This document shows, piece after piece, positions 45,795-55,231 of a stretch of 64,000 nucleotides of DNA. Within the stretch, counting starts at the first letter, position 1. Each line of letters starts with the position of its first letter. The notes under the pieces were generated by a model, which did no database searches, was not told the DNA's origin, and was given only the letters and a program-made list of their open reading frames with translations. Made by a program: the position numbers and the translations under genes. Source of the DNA: CAKZLS01 sp963786305 (GTDB lineage Bacteria > Pseudomonadota > Alphaproteobacteria > Rhodospirillales > Defluviicoccaceae); the NCBI GenBank assembly GCA_963786305.1, contig CAWAYL010000013.1, positions 1 to 64,000 on the forward strand. Direction: 5' to 3'.

Positions 45795-47365
45795 TGCCGG
45801 AAGTGGCGCATGCCGGTGAACACCATGGCCAGCCCGTTCTCGTCGGCGGCGGCGATCACCTCGTCGTCGCGCATCGAGCCGCCCGGCTGAATGACCGCCG
45901 TGGCGCCGGCTTCGGCGGTGACCAGCAGGCCGTCGGCGAACGGGAAGAAGGCGTCGGACGCCACCACCGAGCCCTGGGTGCGCGGCGTCGCCGCGCCGGC
46001 CGCCTTGTCGGCGTCGGCGGATTTCCAGGCGGCGATCCGGGCCGAGTCGACGCGGCTCATCTGGCCGGCGCCGACGCCGACCGTGGCGCCGTCCTTGCAG
46101 TAGACGATGGCGTTGGACTTCACGTGCTTGCACACCCGGTAGGCGAACTCCAGATCCGCCATCTCGGCGTTGGTCGGCGCGCGCTTGGTCACGACCTTGA
46201 GTTCGCCCGAGGTGACGGCGTCGTCGCGGCCCTGCAGCAGGTAGCCGCCCGAGAGCGAGCGCAGCGTCATCCCCGGCGCCGCGGCATCGGGCAGCGCGCC
46301 CGCCACCAGCACCCGCAGGTTTTTCTTGCGGCGAGGATGGCGCGGGCATCGGCGTCGATCTCCGGCGCGATGATCGACTTCGGCGAACAGCTTGGCGATC
46401 TCCTCGGCGGTGGCGGCGTCGAGGGCGCGGTTGAGGGCGATGATGCCGCCGAACGCACTGACCGGGTCGCAGGCCAGCGCCTTGGCGTAGGCCTCCTTCA
46501 CCGAGTCCGCGACGGCGACGCCGCACGGATTGGCGTGCTTGATGATGGCGACGGCGGGCGGCTCGAACTCGCGAGACCAGCTCGAACGCCGCGTCGGTGT
46601 CGTTCAGGTTGTTGAAGCTCAGCTCCTTGCCCTGGATCTGTTCGGCCGTGGCCACCCCCGGCCGCTGTTCGCCCGACACATAGAACGCCGCCTTCTGATG
46701 CGGGTTTTCGCCGTAGCGCATGGTCTGTTTGCGGGTGCCGGCGAACACCAGGCGCTCGGGGAACGTGTCGCCCTCGACGCGCGTTGAACCAGGCCGAGAT
46801 GGCGGCATCGTAGGCGCCGGTCCGGCCGTAGGCCTTGGCCGCCAGCGCGCGGCGGAATTCGGCCGTGGTGTTGCCGCCGCCCGATGTCATCTCGTCCATC
46901 AGCCGCGCATAGTCGCCGGCATCCACCACCACCGTCACGAAGGCATGGTTCTTGGATGCCGCCCGGATCAACGCCGGTCCGCCGATATCGATGTTCTCGA
47001 TGCACGTGTCGAACGACGCGCCCTTGGCCACCGTCGCCTCGAACGGATAGAGATTGACCACCAGCAGGTCGATCGGGGCGATGCCATGCTCCTCCATGGC
47101 GCGCTCGTGCTCGCGATTGCCGCGAATGGCCAAGCAGTCCGCCGTGAATGGCCGGCTGCAGCGTTTTGACGCGGCCGTCCATGATCTCGGGAAAGCCGGT
47201 ATGATCGGAAACCTGCACCACCGGAACGCCGGCCTCTTGCAACGCCTTGGCCGATCCGCCGGTTGAGAGGATCTCGACACCTTGATCGTCGAGAAATCGT
47301 CCGAGATCCACCAACCCGGTCTTGTCCGAGACGGAAATCAACGCGCGGCGGATCGGTGAGTTCAT
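45791..47365 (-). CDS. purH: Bifunctional AICAR transformylase/IMP cyclohydrolase PurH, five or more frameshifts
   Basis: About 524 residues, the normal length. The cyclohydrolase (MGS) domain begins RRALISVSDKTGLVDLGRFL, EILSTGGSAKALQEAGVPV and FPEIMDGRVKTLQPAIHGGL, then DLLVVNLYPFEATVAKG and ENIDIGGPALIRAASKNH. The transformylase domain has LRYGENPHQKAAFY-like, KELSFNNLNDTDAAFELV, VKEAYAKALACDPVSAFGGI, SNAIVYCKDGATVGVGAGQM and FPFADGLLVTAEAGATAVIQ. It performs the last two steps of IMP synthesis. Frames change near 47150, 46780, 46570, 46500 and 46340. Loss would cause purine auxotrophy, so sequence error is likely. Confidence 0.92.
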
Positions 47366-47763
47366 CTTGTTATTCTCTCCCAGAGTCTCATTCAGGATGC
47401 TGAACGACGCATATAGCAGAGCCAGTGCACCCCGGCGCACCTGTTTGATGGCCGTGAAATGAGCGGTCTTTACATTTCCACTGAAGCATACCCATATGGC
47501 CTATCGGAATGTCATGTTGTTGCAATATTGCATCGCGGCGTCGAGAACCGACGCGCGTAGGGGTGGATCCCCCGAGATTTCCCCATTATTCACAGATTTA
47601 CTGGTTTTATTGGCCGCGCCATTGGGCGTACTGTCCGCCGTTCTCCCAACTACACGCATGGGTAGTATTTATTTTGGGGGGAGAGCCAGTTAACTATTTC
47701 TGTAAAATTTACAACTATATTGAGAGGAAGCGGCCCGCTGTATACAAATTTGGAGTGTGTGCG
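47366..47763. other. Intergenic region upstream of purH
   Basis: No supported gene. The part at 47640-47760 is AT-richer than its surroundings. Nothing else stands out. Confidence 0.5.
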
Positions 47764-47970
47764 ATGACCCCAGTTGTTGAAATCAGCACGGCCCGCTACG
47801 AGCGGGTTCATCGGCGCAAGCCCCGAGGTTTCACGCTCTGGTATTTCCGGATGCCCGACGGCTGGACGTTTAGCCAGCCGGGTACGTATGCGTCCGCGAA
47901 GCGCGCGGCGGCCGCGCAAGCCCGGCGGCGGGTATGCGGGCCGATTGCGCGTCTGCAGGTATGGTGCTAG
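47764..47970 (+). CDS. Small hypothetical protein
   Basis: 68 residues from ATG 47764. It is basic and aromatic: VVEISTARYERVHRRKPRGF, TLWYFRMPDGWTFSQPGTYA, then an Ala/Arg-rich helix (SAKRAAAAQARRRVCGPIA). The layout resembles a small beta-hairpin followed by a basic helix, which could bind nucleic acid; that is speculation. I recognise no family. An AT-rich stretch just upstream could hold its promoter. The following 279 bp up to lptF appear empty. Confidence 0.45.
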   Translation: MTPVVEISTARYERVHRRKPRGFTLWYFRMPDGWTFSQPGTYASAKRAAAAQARRRVCGPIARLQVWC

Positions 47971-48249
47971 TAGCTTGGATCCAAACTACTAGGCCTTTTC
48001 TAATTCCATTACGCCCCACCCCGGTGGCGGCCGGTGCCACCGCTGGCTCGCCGAGCCCGCCTCCCAAACACATCAAAAACTGCCTAGACCCTGGCGCGAT
48101 ACGTGACCGGCGCCGAAACGCAACCAACCCAGCCAAGTCGTCGGTTGAGCGGGTAGCCGCCCTCAAGGCCGCAAAACGACAGACAACGCCGCACCGTCCG
48201 TGATAAGCAATGGCATTGCCCGGGGTGTCCGCATTGCGCTTAAGCTCTC

Positions 48250-49491
48250 ATGATCAGGTTTGACCGATACATCCTCAAGCAGATCCTTCGGCCGCTGGCG
48301 ATCGCGCTGGTCATGGCCCTGGTGGTGTTCCTCATCGAGCGCATGCTGCGGTTGCTGGATTTCGTGCTTGGATCCAACGGGCCGCTGAATATCGTGTTCG
48401 AGATTCTTGCCTATCTTGTTCCGCACTACATGGGAGTGGCCCTGCCCATCAGCCTGTTTCTGGGTGTGCTGATCGCGTTCAGCCGGCTCAGCCGGGACGG
48501 CGAGCTGGACGCCATGCATGGGGCCGGCATCGGCCTGCCCCGCCTCGCGCGGCCGGCGCACGCAACGGCTCTCGTCCTGACGATCGTGTCGTTGATCACC
48601 ATCGGCTATTTGCAGCCCTATGGCCGCTACGCCTACCAGTCGATGGTGTTCGCCATAAGCAACGCCTCGTTCCACGCTTTCCTGAGAGCCGGCGTGTTTG
48701 TCCAGACGGACGGCACAAGCTTTCTGATCGAGGAAATCAGACCGGACGGAATTGGTTTCGGCAAGATCTTCATTCATGAACAGCCGGAAGGCGGCGAAAG
48801 CGTCGCCATTACGGCACGCGGCGGCCGCCTCGGATACGATACGTCGGACACCACGCCGACGCTGCGCCTCGCCGACGGTGTCCGCCTGGAGGTCAAGGAA
48901 CCCAAAGGCCGGCGCGGCGCATCTCGGGCGCTTGGGCCGCCGGATGACGAACCGGCCCGGCCGACCATCAACGTCCTGCGGTTCGACGAGCTGCGAACGG
49001 ATCTGGGTCGCGAAACGGCGCAATTGTTCCGCCCGCGCGGCAAGGACGAACGCGAATTCACCCTGTGGGAGCTTTGGAACCGCCGCTTCGATCCGCCGCC
49101 GGACATTCGCTCGAGCGACATGATTGCCGAGTTCCACGGCCGCATCGTTCGCATCATGACCGTTCCGCTGCTTGCGTTTCTCGCCGTTCCCCTGGCGCTC
49201 GGGCGGCGACGGAGCGAGCGCTCCATCGGCATCGCCCTCGGCCTCGCCGCTCTGGTCATCTACAATCAGGTGCTCGATCTTGGAGAAAACATGACCGAAA
49301 CGGGGGCCATCGATCCGTGGTTGGGCCTGTGGACACCGTATTTCATCTTCGCGTTCGGTAGTCTGTTCTTGTTCCGTCGCGCCACCACCCAGGTTCCGGG
49401 AACACGCCTGTTTTCCCTGCACGACCGCATCAAGAATGCCGCCGGGTCCTGGCGGCCGCCTTGGACATCGCCACACAAAGAAAATCCATGA
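48250..49491 (+). CDS. lptF: LptF-type permease (LPS or lipid exporter)
   Basis: 413 residues, YjgP/YjgQ family. The N-terminal coupling helix and TM1 (FDRYILKQILRPLAIALVMA), TM2-3 (LAYLVPHYMGVALPISLFLG), the ELDAMHGAGIG segment, a periplasmic beta-jellyroll (residues about 130-270), and TM4-6 (IMTVPLLAFLAVPLALGRRR, YNQVLDLGEN). LptF with LptG and the LptB ATPase lifts LPS from the inner membrane to LptC. Its stop overlaps the next start (ATGA). The downstream neighbours are sphingolipid genes rather than lptD/surA, so the cargo may differ. Confidence 0.9.
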   Translation: MIRFDRYILKQILRPLAIALVMALVVFLIERMLRLLDFVLGSNGPLNIVFEILAYLVPHYMGVALPISLFLGVLIAFSRLSRDGELDAMHGAGIGLPRLARPAHATALVLTIVSLITIGYLQPYGRYAYQSMVFAISNASFHAFLRAGVFVQTDGTSFLIEEIRPDGIGFGKIFIHEQPEGGESVAITARGGRLGYDTSDTTPTLRLADGVRLEVKEPKGRRGASRALGPPDDEPARPTINVLRFDELRTDLGRETAQLFRPRGKDEREFTLWELWNRRFDPPPDIRSSDMIAEFHGRIVRIMTVPLLAFLAVPLALGRRRSERSIGIALGLAALVIYNQVLDLGENMTETGAIDPWLGLWTPYFIFAFGSLFLFRRATTQVPGTRLFSLHDRIKNAAGSWRPPWTSPHKENP

Positions 49492-50558
49492 CCGTCATCG
49501 GCCGGTATCTCACTTGGCGGTTCTCGCGAAACTTCGTTCTGCTGCTTTTGGCCATGGCGGCGTTCTCCCTGACCTTCGAGTTGATGGAAGAAGCCGACCA
49601 GATTCTGTCGAGAGCCGACGGACAGGTATCGGCGCTGCTCCGCTATTCCGCCCTTCGTCTCCCCGATACCCTGTCGCAGATGGTGCCCATCGCCGCCCTG
49701 CTCGCGGCGCTGTTCACCCTCGGTATTCTGATGCGCCACAGCGAGATCGTCGCCATCTGGGGCAGTGGTGTTTCCGTCGCCGGCGTCATGCGGGGATTGC
49801 TGCCCATCGGACTGATCCTCGTGGTGCTGCAGTTCGCGCTGAACGACCGCGCCGTGCCCGCCACGATGGCAACGTTGCACGCGTGGGGTGTGGCGAACAT
49901 CGAAAGGGGCGGATACACCAGCGGCCTCGGACCCATTCTCTGGCTGAGAAGCGGAACGGACATCGTCGCCATACCCACCGACTCGGCGCGGGAGCGCCGC
50001 CTCGAGAATCTCCGTATCTTCCGCCGCGATCAAAACGGAATGCTGATCGAACAGATCGATGCCGCCGGCGCCCGGCGTGACGGCGACACATGGATCCTCT
50101 CGGATGTAACGCTGCAGACCGTCGAGCCTCCGGTGATCACCCGGCTTCCGACACTCGTTTGGGATGGCCAGATCAATTTCGCGAACGTGGAAATGCTATC
50201 GCGCGATTTGAAGGAACTCCCCATCGGTGAAATCTGGTCTCTGATCCAGAACGAGGGTTTCGGTCAGCGGCCGACCAATCTTTTCCGAACCTGGCTGCAC
50301 TATCGAGTAGCGTCGGCCCTCAGTCCATTGATGATGATCTTGCTGGTGGTGTCGCTGGCCCAGCGGTTTCACCGCACCGGTGCGTTCGTCCGCCTGATGG
50401 CGCTTTCCGTCGTCATCGGTTTCGGCTCCTTCATCTTCGAGAACGCGAGCCTGGCGCTCGGCGAATCAGGCTTTTTGCCGCCGTGGATCGCGGCCTGGAG
50501 CGCGCCGTTGGTTCTGGCCTGTCTGATCGGCGGTTTCGTCGCTCGCGCCGAGGGTTAG
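49488..50558 (+). CDS. lptG: LptG-type permease
   Basis: 356 residues from ATG 49488. Same fold as LptF: TVIGRYLTWRFSRNFVLLLL (TM1), LRLPDTLSQMVPIAALLAAL, LGILMRHSEIVAIWGSGVSV, a periplasmic jellyroll (NGMLIEQIDAAGARRDGDTW), and TM5-6 (RVASALSPLMMILLVVSLAQ). It is the heterodimer partner of LptF. The 4-bp overlap gives coupled translation. The lipid-kinase gene begins 84 bp later on the same strand, which suggests one operon for lipid synthesis and export. Confidence 0.9.
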   Translation: MTVIGRYLTWRFSRNFVLLLLAMAAFSLTFELMEEADQILSRADGQVSALLRYSALRLPDTLSQMVPIAALLAALFTLGILMRHSEIVAIWGSGVSVAGVMRGLLPIGLILVVLQFALNDRAVPATMATLHAWGVANIERGGYTSGLGPILWLRSGTDIVAIPTDSARERRLENLRIFRRDQNGMLIEQIDAAGARRDGDTWILSDVTLQTVEPPVITRLPTLVWDGQINFANVEMLSRDLKELPIGEIWSLIQNEGFGQRPTNLFRTWLHYRVASALSPLMMILLVVSLAQRFHRTGAFVRLMALSVVIGFGSFIFENASLALGESGFLPPWIAAWSAPLVLACLIGGFVARAEG

Positions 50559-50642
50559 GACGGTTATGCCAACGGTTGACACTCCCAAGCTTGGTATTAT
50601 CCCTACGGTGACGCTCCGGATTGTGACCAAAGTTGCCATCAT

Positions 50643-51731
50643 GTGCTCGCTTTCCCAGAAACAGGTTCGGCGGATCCCGCCCATGTTGTTCGTTCCAGGC
50701 CCGACAAGCCGCCGCCGCCGCAATGCGTGGAAACGGCGTTGACCAAGCTCGGATTGGTGACCAATCCGCAAAGCCAATACAACCTTCGCCATGGCACCGG
50801 CGCGGTCGAGAGTGTCGTCGACGGCGCCCCCGACGTTGTGCACGCGTGTCTCACCGACATGGACCAGTTGCCCGGCGTTTTGCGCGGCTTTGCCGCCGCG
50901 GGGGTTGACATTCTCGCGGTCAACGGTGGCGATGGAACGGTGCAGGGAGTCCTGACGGAACTGCTCGAAGTCCGTCCGTTCACCTCCGCTCCATCCGTGG
51001 CGATCCTGCCCGGCGGCATGACCAATACAATCGCCGACAACGTCGGCTTGCGCGGGTCGCCCGCGACGGCGCTCTCCAGGCTGTTGGACGCCATGCGCCG
51101 CGAACCTTCCGCGCTTCACCGCGCCGAGCGTCGTATCCTGAGGGTCGAAAACGGCGCGGCGTATCCTCCGCAGCGCGGCATGCTGTTCGGGACGGCCGGC
51201 ATCGTCCGCGCCATCGAAATGTGCCGCGACGAGGTTCACGGGCGGGGACTGAGGTCGGATTGGGCCAACGGGGCCACCTTGCTGGGGCTGCTGGCGAACT
51301 GGTTGTTCCTGGGCGGGCGTTCCGAGGTCTTTCGCGGAGACGAGATGAGCATCTCTCTGGATGGTGGGCCGGCGGAGCGCGGGTCCCACGTCGTCGTGCT
51401 CGCGACCACCGTGGACCGATTGTTCCTGCGATCCAGGCCATTCTGGAACACGGAGACCGGTCCGGTCAAGTTCACCAGCATCGCCGACCCGCCGAAGCAC
51501 CTTCTCCGCCGGGTGTTCACGATCCTCTACGGCGGTCCCGACCGCGCCATCCCGGAAGCCGCCTACCGGAGCCGGGGTGCCAGCCGAGTGGTTCTCGAGA
51601 TGGACTGTCCGTTCATGGTCGACGGCCAGGTGTTCAATCCGCCCAATGGGCGCAGGGTCTCCATAACCGCCGAGGAGACGGTTTCGTTTGTCCAGATCGA
51701 TCCACGCAAGACCAGGCGATCGCCGTCGTGA
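50643..51731 (+). CDS. Diacylglycerol-kinase-family lipid kinase, candidate ceramide kinase
   Basis: 362 residues from ATG 50643; GTG 50727 is an alternative that would drop a poorly structured N-terminus. Kinase core: LGLVTNPQSQYNL (NPxS phosphate loop near residue 41) and LAVNGGDGTVQGVLTELLEV with the GGDGT motif at 95-99, then VAILPGGMTNTIADNVGLRG. The C-terminal beta sandwich is MDCPFMVDGQVFNPPNGRRV. DAGK_cat enzymes phosphorylate diacylglycerol, sphingosine or ceramide. Neighbouring serine palmitoyltransferase genes favour ceramide or a long-chain base; this is inference. Confidence 0.85.
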   Translation: MLAFPETGSADPAHVVRSRPDKPPPPQCVETALTKLGLVTNPQSQYNLRHGTGAVESVVDGAPDVVHACLTDMDQLPGVLRGFAAAGVDILAVNGGDGTVQGVLTELLEVRPFTSAPSVAILPGGMTNTIADNVGLRGSPATALSRLLDAMRREPSALHRAERRILRVENGAAYPPQRGMLFGTAGIVRAIEMCRDEVHGRGLRSDWANGATLLGLLANWLFLGGRSEVFRGDEMSISLDGGPAERGSHVVVLATTVDRLFLRSRPFWNTETGPVKFTSIADPPKHLLRRVFTILYGGPDRAIPEAAYRSRGASRVVLEMDCPFMVDGQVFNPPNGRRVSITAEETVSFVQIDPRKTRRSPS

Positions 51732-52669
51732 CACCGCCGCCGGTGCCGCCTCCGTCGCCGCTTGCGTCGCTCATCAGGATCGTCGCCGACGAGCAGCGGG
51801 TGCCCATACCGCCCGGCATGACGGCCATTGCCGACGCGGCCCGTGCCCGCCACGGCGAGGGGGTCGCCGCCGTGCTGGGCTATGGCAGTTGTCTCCGCGA
51901 AGGCGACGACAGGGGCAAGGTCGTGGACCTTTATCTGGTGCCGGACGACTACCGATCCATCTATGAAAACCCGCTGATGCGGGTCGCCAACGCCGTGCTG
52001 CCCCCCAACGTCTTTTATCTGGAGACACCGTTCGAGGATCGGATCGTGCGGTGCAAATACGCCGTCGTCAGCCTTGGAGATCTCGAACGGCTGGTGAGCC
52101 CCACAACTTTTCATCCGTACTTCTGGGCCCGGTTCGCGCAGCCGACGGCCATCGTCTGGGTCCGCGGCGCGGCCGCCAGGAGCCGTGTCGTCGGGGCGCT
52201 GGCGCGCTCGATCGCCACCGTGATGGCGGAGGCCGCGCCGTTCCTGCCGCCCGATACCCCGTCCCGCGACTTCTGGATCCGCGCGTTCTCCGAAACCTAT
52301 CGCACGGAGCTTCGCGCCGAGCGCCCGGGCCGGGCGATCCATCTCTATGAAACGCACGCGGCGCGCTACGATCGTATTATCGAAGCCGTGCGCGAAACTG
52401 GCGGTCGCAACGTCCTGAGCGGCGGGGGCCGATCAATCGAGAGCAACGAGAAACGCTGGCGCCGTCGTCGCTCCCTCGGCAAGGTGCTCTCCGTCCTGCG
52501 GCTGATGAAAAATGCGTTCACCTTCCACGATGGCCCGGTCTATCTGATGTGGAAGATCGAGCAGCATTCCGGCGTCAAGGTGACGCTGACGCCGTGGCAG
52601 CGCCGCCACCCCATCCTGGCGTCGCCGACCCTGTTCTGGCGGCTCTACCGCAAGGGTGCGTTTCGCTGA
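51728..52669 (+). CDS. TAM41-like nucleotidyltransferase
   Basis: 313 residues from GTG 51728, overlapping the kinase stop by 4 bp. The nucleotidyltransferase core is VAAVLGYGSCLREGDDRGKV then VDLYLVPDDYRSIYENPL (GS near 53-54, Asp67 and the DD pair). Continuing segments NAVLPPNVFYLETPFEDRIV, CKYAVVSLGDLERLVSP and WARFAQPTAIVWVRG follow the order of mitochondrial Tam41, which makes CDP-diacylglycerol from CTP and phosphatidate. Next to a candidate ceramide kinase, a CDP-ceramide or CDP-headgroup product is possible. The family link is from pattern recall and needs a profile search. Confidence 0.6.
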   Translation: MTPPPVPPPSPLASLIRIVADEQRVPIPPGMTAIADAARARHGEGVAAVLGYGSCLREGDDRGKVVDLYLVPDDYRSIYENPLMRVANAVLPPNVFYLETPFEDRIVRCKYAVVSLGDLERLVSPTTFHPYFWARFAQPTAIVWVRGAAARSRVVGALARSIATVMAEAAPFLPPDTPSRDFWIRAFSETYRTELRAERPGRAIHLYETHAARYDRIIEAVRETGGRNVLSGGGRSIESNEKRWRRRRSLGKVLSVLRLMKNAFTFHDGPVYLMWKIEQHSGVKVTLTPWQRRHPILASPTLFWRLYRKGAFR

Positions 52670-52687
52670 GCAATTCCGGGGACGCGA

Positions 52688-53914
52688 TCAGGCCGTGGCG
52701 GCCTTGGCGCCGCGGGTGTCGCTTTCGCGAGCGCCGAGCTCGGTCGAGACGTCGCCAAAGCGCTCGCAAATCTGCTTGATCTGCTCCGGCGTGTGGGCGG
52801 CGGACACGCTGCAGCGGAGTAGGCACGTGCCGGTCGGGGTGCCCGGCGGCAAGGCGAGATTGACATAGACGCCGCTTTCGAGCAGCCGGTTCCAGGCGTA
52901 GATTGCGGTCTGTTCGTCCTTCATCCGGATCGCGATCACCGGGCTCTCCGGCGAAATGACGTCGAAGCCGAGCTTCACCAAGCCGTCGTGCAATGCCTTG
53001 GCGTTCTCCCAAAGCCGCAGCCGCAGTTCCGGTTGCTGCTGGATCCGCTCCAGGGCTGCCAACACCGAGGCAACATTGGACGGCGATGCCGACGCGGTGA
53101 ACATGTAGGGGCGGCTGCAGAAGCGCAGCACCTCGAACTTCGGGTGATTGGACGCGCCAAAGCCGCCGACGGCCCCCAGGCTCTTGCTGAAGGTGCCGGC
53201 CACGAAGTCGACCGCGTCCTCCACCGCCGCCTCTTCTGCGAGACCACGGCCGTGGTCGCCGAGCACGCCGAGCGAATGGGCCTCGTCCACGAGGAGATAG
53301 GCGCCGTGCTTCTCCTTGACCTGGACGAATTCCTTGAGCGGCGCGCGATCGCCCAACATGCTGTAGATGCCTTCGACGATGACAAGCTTGCACGTGTTGG
53401 GGTCACCAAGCCGGGTCAGCCGCTTGTCGAGATCGCCGGGATCGTTGTGCCGGAAACGGACCAGCGTGGCGCCGCTCAGACGGCATCCGTCGTAGATGCT
53501 GCTGTGGGAATCGGCGTCCAGCAGAATCACGTCATTGACTCCGGCGAGGCCGGCGATGATACCGAGGTTGGCCTGGTAGCCCGTCGGGAACACCATGGCC
53601 GAGCGGCGATTGAGGAAACGGGCGATGGCCTTCTCGACCGCCAGATGGGTGGCGTAGGTGCCGTTGGCGATCCGCGATCCTGTCGTCCCCGTTCCGAATT
53701 TGCGGATGGCGTCGATTGCCGCTTCCGAACACACCGGGTCGAAGGTGATGCCCAGATAATTGTTGGTGCCCACGAGGATCGTCCGCCGGCCGTTCACCCG
53801 CGCTTCGGTGCTCGAGTAGATCTCCTCCATGCACAGATTGAAGGGGTCCTTGCCGTAGTTCAGCAATTCGTCGTGCCGCGTGCCGGACACGCTGTACTTG
53901 TCGAAAATATCCAT
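52688..53914 (-). CDS. Serine palmitoyltransferase-like alpha-oxoamine synthase
   Basis: 408 residues, intact. PLP-dependent fold type I: GTNNYLGITFDPVCSEAAID, FGTGTTGSRIANGTYATH, FPTGYQANLGIIAGLAG, His137 (DADSHSSIYDGC), LLVDEAHSLGVLGDHGRG (Asp210, His213), and the PLP lysine Lys244 in AGTFSKSLGAVGGFGAS. The family includes ALAS, KBL, BioF and SPT. The adjacent ACP, epimerase and acyl-AMP ligase match the bacterial SPT operon, so it should condense serine with an acyl thioester to 3-ketodihydrosphingosine. The ACP stop lies 3 bp before its start. Confidence 0.9.
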   Translation of the reverse strand: MDIFDKYSVSGTRHDELLNYGKDPFNLCMEEIYSSTEARVNGRRTILVGTNNYLGITFDPVCSEAAIDAIRKFGTGTTGSRIANGTYATHLAVEKAIARFLNRRSAMVFPTGYQANLGIIAGLAGVNDVILLDADSHSSIYDGCRLSGATLVRFRHNDPGDLDKRLTRLGDPNTCKLVIVEGIYSMLGDRAPLKEFVQVKEKHGAYLLVDEAHSLGVLGDHGRGLAEEAAVEDAVDFVAGTFSKSLGAVGGFGASNHPKFEVLRFCSRPYMFTASASPSNVASVLAALERIQQQPELRLRLWENAKALHDGLVKLGFDVISPESPVIAIRMKDEQTAIYAWNRLLESGVYVNLALPPGTPTGTCLLRCSVSAAHTPEQIKQICERFGDVSTELGARESDTRGAKAATA

Positions 53915-53916
53915 GC

Positions 53917-54168
53917 TCAGCGGGCTTCCAAACGCGAGTGGACCAAAGACGCCAGATCTCCAATACGTTCGATGTCGGAAACCAGATTGATCGGGATATC
54001 GATGTCGAACTTGTCCTCGATCTCCATGATCAGATCCATGACCTCTACGGAGTCGATATCGAGATCCGAACCGAGATTGGTCGCGGCGGTGAGCTCTATG
54101 CCTTCTTTATTGTATTTCTGCAGGAGTTCGCAGAGTTCACCGACAATGGAATCCATATCCATACTCAT
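53917..54168 (-). CDS. Dedicated acyl carrier protein of the sphingolipid cluster
   Basis: 83 residues, acidic. The phosphopantetheine serine is Ser40 in LGSDLDIDSVEVMDLIMEIE (DSVE in place of the usual DSLD/E). Helix III follows (FDIDIPINLVSDIERIGDLA). It sits directly before the oxoamine synthase gene on the same transcript. Such ACPs deliver the acyl group to SPT in Caulobacter- and Sphingomonas-type pathways. Starts at codon 1 or 3 (MSM) are both possible. Confidence 0.92.
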   Translation of the reverse strand: MSMDMDSIVGELCELLQKYNKEGIELTAATNLGSDLDIDSVEVMDLIMEIEDKFDIDIPINLVSDIERIGDLASLVHSRLEAR

Positions 54169-54249
54169 TTCGCGCCCGCCCGTTCAATTACCCGGCCCCA
54201 ATCCGACCCGTTTCGACCGGCGAATGTGTCCCGGCTTTCCCGGGGCGCT

Positions 54250-55207
54250 CTACAGCCAGTCCTGGCGCTTATACCATAGCAGAGTGCGTTCAAAACCCTC
54301 TTTGAAGCGCGTTCGGGGCTGCCACTCCTCGAGGACGCGGGGACGCGACAGCTTGCATACCCAGTCCGGGTGGAACAGTTCGCGCAATTTCGCCTTGGTG
54401 AGCATGGGCGACTTGCCGAGTACCGATGAAACGGCTTCGTTGACCGCAACCGGCAACCAGACCGCTTGAAACGGCACCGAAAGACAGCGTACGGGGCGGC
54501 CAAGGTGGGCGCTGGCGATTTCGGCGAGGTCGGTCCACGCGTAACCGTCGGGACGTCCGTCGTCGGGCTCGATGATCGAACCGTTCCACCTGGGAACCGC
54601 GAGCAGCCTCTCCATCGCCGCCACCAGATCGTCGATGTAGATCAACGAAAAGCGCCCCTGCACGCGCCACGGCACAATGGCGTATCCGCGCACCAGCTGG
54701 CGAAACAGGCCGAGCGTCGACCGGTCGCCGGGACCATAGACCGCCGGCGGCCGCACGACGCAGTATTCCAGCGCCGAATCCTTGCTCGCCATGACCGCCT
54801 CGGCGGCATTCTTGCTGGCCGCGTAGGGAGAGAGGGAAGGCTCCCGCGCCGCCAAAGACGATACCAGCATCACACGCGGACGCGACTTCGTCTCGGCCAC
54901 CGCGGCGGCCAGCCGCTCCGTTCCGCCGGCGTTTATGGTCTGAAATTCCTTGCTGCTGCGCGCCTTGATGGCCCCGGCGCAGTGGATAACCACATTGGCT
55001 CCGTCCACCAGCCGCCGCAGGCTGTCGGGATCCTCGAGCGATCCCTCGAACGATCTCCACGTCGTCCGTGTAAGTAAGGGCGTCGGGATCGCGAGCCAGG
55101 GCGCGAACGGAAAATCCGCGCTCGCTCAACAAACGCGTCAGGGCACCGCCAATGAAGCCACTGGCCCCCGTCAGCGCAATGCAGTCTGTCGACGAATCAA
55201 GCGGCAC
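54250..55207 (-). CDS. NAD-dependent epimerase/SDR, CerR-like ceramide reductase, one frameshift
   Basis: About 318 residues. N-terminal Rossmann fold CIALTGASGFIGGALTRLLS and VRALARDPDALTYTDDVEIV. After a one-base shift near 55035 it continues VDGANVVIHCAGAIKARSSK, VMLVSSLAAREPSLSPYAAS (YxxxK catalytic pair), VVRPPAVYGPGDRSTLGLFR and IYIDDLVAAMERLL. This NDUFA9-like SDR type is found in the sphingolipid cluster of Caulobacter, where CerR reduces the 3-keto group of oxidised ceramide. Assignment to CerR is by context. It ends 82 bp before the ACP start. Confidence 0.82.
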
Positions 55208-55231
55208 CGTGGTGTCCTCGAAGCCGCCGCC

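Noticed and set aside
48163..49476. 437-codon minus-strand reading opposite lptF
   Set aside because: Antisense shadow of a clear membrane protein; rich in Arg, Gln and Glu with no motif.
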